Assembly (NCBI GenBank): GCA_005879775.1
Contig: VBJX01000122.1
Span: forward strand, 1-5,247
Source: Chloroflexota bacterium
GTDB taxonomy: Bacteria > Chloroflexota > Limnocylindria > QHBO01
Length of the DNA stretch: 5,247 nucleotides
Reading direction: 5' to 3'
Shown: positions 1-4,750 of the stretch, piece by piece
Position numbering within the stretch: the first letter of the stretch is position 1
How the letters are laid out: each line of letters starts with the position of its first letter
Notes under the pieces: generated by a model
Told to the model about the DNA's origin: nothing
Database searches by the model: none
What the model saw: only the letters and a program-made list of their open reading frames with translations
Translations under genes and position numbers: made by a program

Positions 1-24
1 AAAGTTCGCGACCACCAACGGCAT
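1..24 (-). CDS. Possible start of a further gene (YggT/YlmG-like?), cut by the window edge
   Basis: An ATG at 24-22 opens eight codons (MPLVVANF) that run in frame to the edge of the window. It lies 23 bases after the yggS stop on the same strand. In division clusters of this type the gene after yggS/ylmE is often a small membrane protein of the YggT/YlmG family or sepF. A hydrophobic start of this kind would suit YggT, but eight residues cannot prove it. I see no Shine-Dalgarno in front of the ATG, because the spacer has CCT rather than AGG. This is a guess from context and the true start could be elsewhere. Confidence 0.22.
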
Positions 25-47
25 AGCGGCGCGAGGATAGCAGCGCG

Positions 48-782
48 TCAGACGGGTCGAGGACCGAAGATCCCCGTCCCGATCCGGACCAGGGTCGCCC
101 CCTCGGCCACCGCGGCCTCGGCGTCGGCCGTCATCCCCATCGACAGCTCGGGCAGCCGTTCGCCGATGGTCGACTCCAGCTCGTCGCGGAACCCGCGCAG
201 GGCGGCGAAGACGGCACGCGATTCGGCTGTCGCCACCCCGAAAGGCGCGATCGTCATGAGGCCGACCATGCGGCTGGAGCGCAGCTGCCCGATGGCCTCC
301 GCCAGCTCGCCGCGGCGTGACACCTGGTCCGCGAACCAGGCGGGATCGAAGCCGGCCTTGGCCGGCTCCGCGGCGACATTGACCTGAAGGCAGATCCGCG
401 GCGCGACCTGCTCCTCGGTCGCGATCCGCTCGATGCGAGCCAGCAGATCGAGGCTGTCGACTGAATGGATGACCGCGAAGCCGCGCACCGCCGGTCGGAC
501 CTTGTTGGCCTGCAGGCGGCCGACCAGGTGCCATTCGGCCTCCGGCGCGGCAGCGACCTTGGGGAGCGCCTCCTGGACCCGGTTCTCGCCGAAGCGCGAC
601 AGCCCAGCGGCGCTGGCCGCCGCCACCACCGTGAGGCCGAATCCCTTGGTGACCGCCACGATCCGGAATCCGTCCGGCTCGCGGCCAGCGGCAACGGCCG
701 CCTCGCGCAAGCGCGCGCTGATCGCCTCGTGCCGGGTCCGGATCAGGTCGGCTGTGAGCGGCGGCTCGGCAACCGGCAGCAT
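48..782 (-). CDS. yggS: YggS/YlmE/PROSC-family pyridoxal phosphate homeostasis protein (PLPBP)
   Basis: A 244-residue single-domain protein with the alanine-racemase-like TIM barrel of the PLPBP family, close to the usual 220-250 residues. Visible family motifs in order are: VAVTKG with the PLP-binding lysine K46; FGENRVQEALPK (64-75); WHLVGRLQANK (84-94); IHSVDS (105-110); GLMTIAP (174-180); SMGMTAD (214-220), whose residues hold the phosphate; and VRIGTGIFGPR (232-242). The family binds PLP but has no known enzyme activity. It buffers free PLP and affects amino-acid and keto-acid balance in the cytoplasm. The ATG at 782 is kept because the N-terminal helix (LTADLIRTRHEAI) fits the family. 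Its Shine-Dalgarno is poor (GCAGGC directly before ATG), and a hairpin ends just upstream. The gap to ftsZ is 25 bases, so it is probably cotranscribed with it. The location directly after ftsZ matches the ylm cluster, but the usual ylmD between them is missing. Confidence 0.95.
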   Translation of the reverse strand: MLPVAEPPLTADLIRTRHEAISARLREAAVAAGREPDGFRIVAVTKGFGLTVVAAASAAGLSRFGENRVQEALPKVAAAPEAEWHLVGRLQANKVRPAVRGFAVIHSVDSLDLLARIERIATEEQVAPRICLQVNVAAEPAKAGFDPAWFADQVSRRGELAEAIGQLRSSRMVGLMTIAPFGVATAESRAVFAALRGFRDELESTIGERLPELSMGMTADAEAAVAEGATLVRIGTGIFGPRPV

Positions 783-786
783 GCCT

Positions 787-805
787 GCGCCGATCGGTTC
801 GGCGC
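787..805 (-). other. Perfect 7-bp hairpin between ftsZ and yggS
   Basis: On the minus strand GCGCCGA and TCGGCGC form a perfect 7-bp stem around a 5-base loop. It sits in the 25-base gap, 2 bases after the ftsZ stop and 4 bases before the yggS ATG. There is no T-run, so it is not a classical intrinsic terminator. It could stabilise the ftsZ 3' end or limit ribosome access to yggS. In such G+C-rich DNA a stem of this size can also arise by chance. Confidence 0.45.
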
Positions 806-807
806 GG

Positions 808-2022
808 CTACTCGCTCTTGCGGCGCAGGAACGAGGGAATGTCCAGGTCAGTCTCCCCGTATGCGGGACGGTCGAGGCCGCTGGAGCGGACCGGGATCGG
901 CTGTCGCTCGGCCGCCTTGGCGGCAGGGCGCGCCCCGGCCGCGAACGGCGACTCCTGCGGCATCTGATCCTCGAGCTCCTGGCGCTGCGCCCGCTCCCGC
1001 TCGATCTCGGCCAGGATCTCGCGGCTGCGCTCGTCGAGCGAGGTCTCGATCCCGGTGGCCACCTCCGCCGCGGCGGTGACGGCGCGCCCCGCGGCTCGCG
1101 GCTTGCGGGTCGCGTCGAAGCCGGTGGCGATCACGGTGACCTTCACCTCGTCACGCATCCGATCGTCGATGACGGTGCCGAAGATGATGTTCGCCTCCGG
1201 ATCGGCGGCCTCCTTGATCACCTCGGCCGCCTCGTTCACCTCGAACAGCCCCAGGTCGCTGCCCCCGGTGACGTTGAACAGGATCCCGCGCGCCCCGGTG
1301 ATGTTCACCTCGAGGAGCGGGCTCATGACCGCGGCTCGCGCGGCCTCCACGGCACGGTTGTCGCCGGTGCCGATCCCGATCCCCATCATGCTCGAGCCTG
1401 CGTCGCGCATGATCGTCTTCACATCGGCAAAGTCCAGGTTGATGAGGCCCGGGACAGTGATCAGGTCGCTGATCCCCTGCACCCCCTGGCGCAGCACGTC
1501 ATCGACCACGCGGAAGGCGTCGAGGATGCTCGTCTTCTTGTCGACCACCTCGCGCAGCCGGTCGTTCGGGATGGTGATGAGGGTGTCGCACTTCTCCTTG
1601 AGCATCTCGGAGAACTGCTCGGCCACGAGCTTGCGACGCACCCCCTCGAAGCTGAACGGCTTGGTGATGACCCCCACTGTCAGCGCCCCGAGGTCCTTGG
1701 CGATCTCCGCGATGACCGGCGCGGCGCCCGAGCCGGTGCCACCGCCCATGCCGGCAGTGATGAAGATCATGTCGGCGTCCTTGAGCGCCTCGTAGATCTT
1801 CTCGCTGTCCTCCTCGGCGGCACGCTGGCCGACCTGGGGATCGGCCCCCGCGCCCAGCCCGCGGGTCAGCTTGTCCCCGATACGGATCTTGTGCGGCGCG
1901 TCACTCTACTCGACGCCCATCATCTCGGCGCGGATCATCCGGTTCACGGCGTTGCTGCCGCCTCCGCCGACCCCGATGACCTTGATCAGTGCGAAGTGTT
2001 CTGCGTCCGACCGGAGCGGCAT
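808..2022 (-). pseudogene. ftsZ: Cell division protein FtsZ, interrupted by an in-frame stop at a 36-base gap
   Basis: FtsZ is the tubulin-like GTPase that forms the division ring. From the ATG at 2022 (Shine-Dalgarno AGGAG, 9 bases upstream) 38 codons read normally, with the T1 loop GVGGGGSNAV at residues 17-26 (1974-1945). TAG follows at 1908-1906. The same frame then goes on without another stop to TAG at 810-808. It carries SDAPHKIRIGDKLTRGLGAG (T3 region), GMGGGTGSG (T4 tubulin signature, 1752-1726), ITIPND, NLDFADV (catalytic T7 loop, 1440-1420), the C-terminal domain ending near VTVIATGF, a linker of about 85 residues, and the C-terminal peptide DLDIPSFLRRK that binds FtsA. Between GVE and SDAPHK relatives have about 13 residues like FIAVNTDAQALLQ (strand plus T2 loop), and here there is only the stop. 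No frame shift is involved. The first ATG after the stop is at 1770, and a product from there would lack T1 to T3 and could not bind GTP. With the gap filled the protein would be about 416 residues, a normal length. An assembly error is the simplest explanation. Confidence 0.95.
1906..1908 (-). other. ftsZ: Premature TAG at the ftsZ deletion junction
   Basis: The minus strand reads GTC GAG TAG AGT GAC GCG, that is Val-Glu-stop-Ser-Asp-Ala. If the ancestor had GAG TTC, then eleven codons, then CAG AGT (Glu-Phe ... Gln-Ser), removing 36 bases from inside the Phe codon to inside the Gln codon leaves T+AG. This gives exactly the stop seen. That keeps the downstream frame and explains both the missing residues and the stop with one event. 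The ancestral codons are inferred from family conservation, not seen. Confidence 0.75.
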
Positions 2023-2031
2023 GAGGGGGTT

Positions 2032-2036
2032 CTCCT
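2032..2036 (-). promoter_or_regulatory. Ribosome binding site of ftsZ
   Basis: AGGAG on the minus strand, 9 bases before the ATG at 2022. It fixes the ftsZ start, which also agrees with the short N-terminal tail (MPLRSDAEHFALIKVIGVGGGG) usual before the T1 loop. Confidence 0.8.
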
Positions 2037-2093
2037 GCGCGTTGTGCTCATGAGGTGGCGGCTGGCAACCCGGAGCTCGCGCGGGTTTGACCG

Positions 2094-2099
2094 ATTCTA
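2094..2099 (-). promoter_or_regulatory. Candidate -10 element of an ftsZ promoter
   Basis: TAGAAT on the minus strand matches TATAAT at five of six positions and is rare sequence for such a G+C-rich window. It lies 71 bases before the ftsZ ATG in the only long non-coding gap. The -35 region is poor: GCGACG at 2118-2123, with an 18-base spacer, matches only three positions. If the element is real, transcription would depend on an activator or an alternative contact. The DnaA-like sites just upstream are possible partners. Confidence 0.3.
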
Positions 2100-2127
2100 A
2101 CGAGCCGGCAGGAGCGGCGTCGCCGAT

Positions 2128-2136
2128 TTTTCCACA
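2128..2136 (+). promoter_or_regulatory. DnaA-box-like site 1 (TTTTCCACA)
   Basis: Matches the DnaA box consensus TTATCCACA at eight of nine positions. It lies 22 bases, about two helical turns, from the exact box at 2150 and in the same orientation. The shared core TCCACAT extends one base beyond the box in both copies. It is located roughly 30 bases upstream of the candidate ftsZ -10. Confidence 0.45.
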
Positions 2137-2149
2137 TGCCGATGCGGAG

Positions 2150-2158
2150 TTATCCACA
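2150..2158 (+). promoter_or_regulatory. DnaA box (exact TTATCCACA)
   Basis: An exact match to the strong DnaA box, in the non-coding ftsA-ftsZ gap. With bases drawn independently at about 67% G+C, I estimate roughly 0.01 exact copies expected by chance in a window this size on both strands. With the near-match at 2128 it suggests DnaA binding upstream of ftsZ. A weaker 7-of-9 match, TGCTCCACA, is at 2191-2199. Binding itself cannot be seen from sequence. Confidence 0.55.
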
Positions 2159-2169
2159 TTCGTCGGGTC

Positions 2170-2201
2170 GGTGGTGGACGGTCCGTCAGGTGCTCCACAC
2201 C
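2170..2201 (-). repeat. Imperfect inverted repeat downstream of ftsA
   Basis: On the minus strand GGTGTGGA (2201-2194) can pair with TCCACCACC (2178-2170) with one bulged base, and the loop holds a second small palindrome, GACGGTCCGTC (plus strand 2177-2187). It begins 23 bases after the ftsA stop and may shape the ftsA mRNA 3' end. No T-run follows, so it is not a standard intrinsic terminator. One arm overlaps the weakest DnaA-like match. Confidence 0.25.
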
Positions 2202-2224
2202 GTGAGCGCGAAGAGCTTCCGCGG

Positions 2225-3463
2225 TCAGCCCGGGAAGAGTCCCCGCAACCAGTCCACCAGGCGCCCCACCCCTCCGCTCAATTGGCTTCCCGTCGCGAAC
2301 CCGAGCGGCTCGGAGTCGACATGTCGCGCGCCCCACAGGAGGAGCCCGATCGGCGTGCTGAAGGCCGGGTTGGAGAGCTGGTCCATGAGTCCGCCGACCC
2401 CCTGCGGCGAGGCCACCCGGACCGGCATCTGGAGCACGTCGCGCGCCAGCTCGGCGACGCCATCGAGGCGCGCCCCGCCGCCGGTGAGCACCGCTCCGGC
2501 CGGCAGCATGCCGGCGTGCCCGGAGCGCTTCACCTCCTCGCCGATGAGCGAGAACATCTCGCTCATCCGCGCCTCGATGATCTCGCACAGCTTGCGACGC
2601 TGGATCGTCTGTCCGCCTCCCTCGCCGAGGACGGCCACGTTGAGCAGCTCCTCGGGCTGGACGTCGGCCAGGTGGGCGCTGCCGTGCTTGATCTTGATCT
2701 CCTCGGCCAGGTTGAGGCTGGTGCGCAGCCCGATCGCCACGTCATTGGTGACGTTGATGGCACCCACCGGCAGGACTGCGGAGTGGTAGACCGCCCCCTC
2801 GGTGAAGACCGCGATGTCGGTCGTCCCGCCGCCGATGTCGGCGACCAGGACGCCGAGCTCCTTCTCGGTATCGGTCAGCGTCGCCTCGGCCGCGGCCAGC
2901 GAGCTGATCACCAGCTCGTCGATCGCCACCCCGGCGTTCGTGATGCACTTCGACAGGTTCTGCACCGAGGTCGCCGCACCAGCCACGATGTGCGTCTCGA
3001 CCTCGAGCCGTACCGCGCTCATGCCCAGCGGATCCTTGATCCCCTCCTGCCCGTCGACGATGTAGCCACGCGGGATGACGTGCAGCAGCTCGCGGTTGGA
3101 AGGGACCTGGACCGCCTTGGCGGCATCGGTCGCGCGGGCGATATCCTCGCGGCTCACTTCGCGCTTCTGGCCCGAGACGGCCACCACCCCGCGGCTGTTC
3201 TGGCTGCTGATGTGGCTGCCACCCACCGCCACCAGGGCTGAGCTGATCTTGTAGCCCGAGAGGCGCTCGGCCTTCTCGATGGAGGTCGCGATCGAGGTCA
3301 CGGTCTGGTCGATGTTGGCGACCATCCCCTTCTTGATCCCGACCGACGGCGCGATGCCGTAGCCGATGATGTTCACCTCGCCGGTGGCGCTGACCTCGCC
3401 GATCAGGGTCGTGACCTTGGTCGTGCCAGCGTCGATCCCGACGAGGAACGTCTCCCTGTCCAA
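2225..3463 (-). CDS. ftsA: Cell division protein FtsA (actin-like membrane tether for FtsZ)
   Basis: A 412-residue actin-fold ATPase that anchors FtsZ filaments to the inner face of the membrane and recruits later divisome proteins. The phosphate-1 loop GIDAGTTKV is at residues 9-17. The SHS2/1C region follows, with VAVGGSHISSQNSRG (78-91) and HVIPRGYIVDG (128-138). The phosphate-2 loop DIGGGTTD is at 209-216, PVGAINVTNDVAIGL at 232-246, and the adenosine motif LTGGGARLDG at 326-335. The C-terminus RLVDWLRGLFPG (401-412) is a typical amphipathic membrane-targeting helix. The start is TTG at 3463, not ATG. It is supported by the strong GGGAGGT just upstream and by the normal distance to the first motif, and the next in-frame ATG (residue 47) would remove the phosphate-1 loop. 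The gene appears complete and ends in TGA. Its partner site in FtsZ (DLDIPSFLRRK) is also intact. It follows sbp by 51 bases and is probably in the same operon. Confidence 0.97.
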   Translation of the reverse strand: MDRETFLVGIDAGTTKVTTLIGEVSATGEVNIIGYGIAPSVGIKKGMVANIDQTVTSIATSIEKAERLSGYKISSALVAVGGSHISSQNSRGVVAVSGQKREVSREDIARATDAAKAVQVPSNRELLHVIPRGYIVDGQEGIKDPLGMSAVRLEVETHIVAGAATSVQNLSKCITNAGVAIDELVISSLAAAEATLTDTEKELGVLVADIGGGTTDIAVFTEGAVYHSAVLPVGAINVTNDVAIGLRTSLNLAEEIKIKHGSAHLADVQPEELLNVAVLGEGGGQTIQRRKLCEIIEARMSEMFSLIGEEVKRSGHAGMLPAGAVLTGGGARLDGVAELARDVLQMPVRVASPQGVGGLMDQLSNPAFSTPIGLLLWGARHVDSEPLGFATGSQLSGGVGRLVDWLRGLFPG

Positions 3464-3466
3464 GCT

Positions 3467-3473
3467 ACCTCCC
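3467..3473 (-). promoter_or_regulatory. Ribosome binding site of ftsA, deciding a TTG start
   Basis: GGGAGGT on the minus strand, with only three bases (AGC) between it and TTG (four counted from the GGAGG core). The strong complementarity supports TTG at 3463 as the true start despite the slightly short spacing. Confidence 0.7.
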
Positions 3474-3514
3474 GTGGCTCCCCGGGCGCGGTGAGCGGCC
3501 GGGTCTGACCGAGC

Positions 3515-3838
3515 CTACAAGAAGTGGCGACGGATGAGGGCCACGTTTTGGAAGATGCGCAGGCCGAAGGCGAAGAGCGCGACGAGGTACAGGTCGATCC
3601 CCAGCCGATCGCCGATGAAGGTGAGCGCGACGGCCACCACTGCGTTCGTCACGAAGCCAGAGAGGAAGACCCGGTTGTCGTAGTGCGCGTCCAGCTCTGC
3701 CCGAATCGCCCCCAGCACCGAGTCGAGCCCGGCCAGGATCCCGACCGCGCTGTAGCGGGCCAGGTCGGGGCTGATGTTCACGTTCAGCAGCAGCCCAAGC
3801 GCCACTCCCAGCGCAAGGCCGACGAAGGGGAGCCACAT
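3515..3838 (-). CDS. sbp: Small basic protein Sbp (DUF1290 family), division-cluster membrane protein
   Basis: A 107-residue hydrophobic protein of the DUF1290 family, known in Bacillus as Sbp, encoded just before ftsA as here. Its role is not firmly established. Membrane segments, in numbering from the ATG, are near residues 2-20 (WLPFVGLALGVALGLLLNV), 57-75 (VFLSGFVTNAVVAVALTFI) and 81-101 (IDLYLVALFAFGLRIFQNVAL). A fourth, weaker one lies at 31-46 (SAVGILAGLDSVLGAI). Family landmarks are ARYSAVGILAGLDS, DNRVFLSGF, GIDLYLVA and FGLRIFQN, with a basic end (RRHFL). I prefer the ATG at 3838 because family members usually begin right at this MWLP-like segment and a weak GGA lies 10 bases upstream. 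A GTG at 3853 in the same frame would add five residues (VDVSR) and has no visible Shine-Dalgarno. It ends in TAG. The DUF881 genes (ylxW/ylxX) that often precede sbp are absent. Confidence 0.9.
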   Translation of the reverse strand: MWLPFVGLALGVALGLLLNVNISPDLARYSAVGILAGLDSVLGAIRAELDAHYDNRVFLSGFVTNAVVAVALTFIGDRLGIDLYLVALFAFGLRIFQNVALIRRHFL

Positions 3839-3864
3839 TCGGGAGACATCCACTGCATGCCGCG

Positions 3865-3882
3865 GCGGCCGGGATCGGCCGC
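3865..3882 (-). other. Perfect 7-bp hairpin between ftsQ and sbp
   Basis: GCGGCCG and CGGCCGC pair around a 4-base ATCC loop on the minus strand, 10 bases after the ftsQ stop. No T-run follows, so termination is not suggested. It could mark an mRNA processing point or tune sbp translation. It resembles in size and position the hairpin at 787-805, but chance is possible at this G+C. Confidence 0.45.
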
Positions 3883-3892
3883 ACCACGGCTC

Positions 3893-4750
3893 CTATGGTC
3901 GCCAATATACCTTCCCCGGATTGCGGACATCGATCCAGCTCAGCTGCTCCTCCGGCTGCATGGCCAGGAGCGTGCGGATGCCCGCCAGCTGTGCCTCGAT
4001 CAGATCCGTTGACTGCGACGGATCCTCTGCCGGATCGACCCGGTCGTTGCCCAGGGCGGCCTGCCACGGAGCATCGCGTGCGACGAGCACGAAGCCATGC
4101 TCGTCGTCCAGGCTGACGCCGAAGCCGCTCGCCTTCGAGCCGATCCGCGCTGGATCGAGCGCCACCAGGCGGAGGGCGGTGGAGAGCAGCACTGCATCGA
4201 TCCGATCGCCGACGATCATGCTGCGGCTGGCGGCCCGCTCGTCATCGACCAGCGGCAGGGCCGCCAGCTCCGCCGGCAGGTCCACGGAACGTGCAATCTG
4301 GCCGATGAGCGTGCCATCGGCGGCACCCAGCAGGCGCACGACGCTCGTCTGCCAGACGAAGGCCGGCGCCTTTTCTGAGAGCGTGATCTTCACCGTGTCG
4401 GGCAGCTCCGCCTCGACGCTGGCCTGCGAGACCGCCGGCAGGCGCTCCAGCTCAGACCGCAGGGCGGCCAGATCCATCGTCAGCAGCCGATCGCCGCGCA
4501 GCCGGTTGGTGGCACGCTGCAGCTCGGATGCGGCGGTGTAGTGCTGCCCGGCCCAGGCCACCCGCTCGACGCGCAGCCAGGGTCCGTTGACCAGCACCAC
4601 CAGCCCGACCGCCAGCACGGCGAGCATCAGCAGTGCCAGTAACCGGCCTGGCCGCGGCAGGAACGCAGCGATCCGCCGGCGCAGGGGCCGGCGCGGCCGC
4701 GTGGCGTGACCGGCGCCTCTCCGCCGTGGCCGTCCGCCACGCCGGCTCAC
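3893..4750 (-). CDS. ftsQ: Cell division protein FtsQ/DivIB
   Basis: A 285-residue bitopic membrane protein that in the family bridges early and late divisome proteins (the FtsB/FtsL partners). Residues 1-36 form a cytoplasmic tail that is very rich in arginine (14 of 36). A single transmembrane helix follows at about 37-54 (LLALLMLAVLAVGLVVLV). The extracellular POTRA domain runs from about 61 to 130, with VERVAWAGQ at its start and the typical LPDTVKITLSEKAPAFVWQ strand at its end. The beta domain then reaches the C-terminus (SWIDVRNPGKVYWRP). The GTG start at 4750 overlaps the ddl stop (GTGA), and AGGAGG lies 7 bases upstream, inside ddl. This indicates translational coupling. It ends in TAG. 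Sequence conservation in this family is low, so the call rests on architecture, the POTRA signature and position before ftsA. Confidence 0.93.
   Translation of the reverse strand: MSRRGGRPRRRGAGHATRPRRPLRRRIAAFLPRPGRLLALLMLAVLAVGLVVLVNGPWLRVERVAWAGQHYTAASELQRATNRLRGDRLLTMDLAALRSELERLPAVSQASVEAELPDTVKITLSEKAPAFVWQTSVVRLLGAADGTLIGQIARSVDLPAELAALPLVDDERAASRSMIVGDRIDAVLLSTALRLVALDPARIGSKASGFGVSLDDEHGFVLVARDAPWQAALGNDRVDPAEDPSQSTDLIEAQLAGIRTLLAMQPEEQLSWIDVRNPGKVYWRP

Larger units (their letters stand above)
2023..2224. other. Non-coding ftsA-ftsZ gap
   Basis: The only long gap in the window, 202 bases. It holds the DnaA-like sites, the candidate -10, the inverted repeat and the ftsZ Shine-Dalgarno listed separately. 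Open frames crossing it show no family features. A short T5 run at 2127-2131 on the plus strand follows a 4-bp GC stem, too weak to call a terminator. Confidence 0.7.

Noticed and set aside
1906..1908. Reading the ftsZ TAG as a recoded amber codon (for example pyrrolysine or another amino acid)
   Set aside because: ftsZ itself, sbp and ftsQ all end in TAG at the expected family C-terminus, so TAG works as a stop here. About 12 further residues are missing, which readthrough would not restore.
433..2100. Long plus-strand open frame of 555 codons opposite ftsZ and yggS
   Set aside because: It is a shadow of the minus-strand genes in G+C-rich DNA. The translation is Arg/Ala/Leu/His-rich with no family motif, and it crosses the ftsZ-yggS gap.
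2115..2131. Possible plus-strand intrinsic terminator (CGGC-GTC-GCCG followed by T5)
   Set aside because: The stem is only 4 bp and no plus-strand gene precedes it. The T-run is part of the DnaA-like site.
2150..2158. Replication origin in the ftsA-ftsZ gap
   Set aside because: Two boxes are too few, and there is no AT-rich unwinding region and no dnaA/dnaN neighbour. Regulatory binding is the more modest reading.
2087..3241. Plus-strand open frame of 384 codons opposite ftsA
   Set aside because: It is the antisense of conserved ftsA codons, with no recognisable domain and a composition set by the opposite strand.
3465..4067. Minus-strand frame of 200 codons covering sbp and the end of ftsQ
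   Set aside because: It is out of frame with both clear genes, and its Arg/Gly/Pro-rich translation shows no family features.
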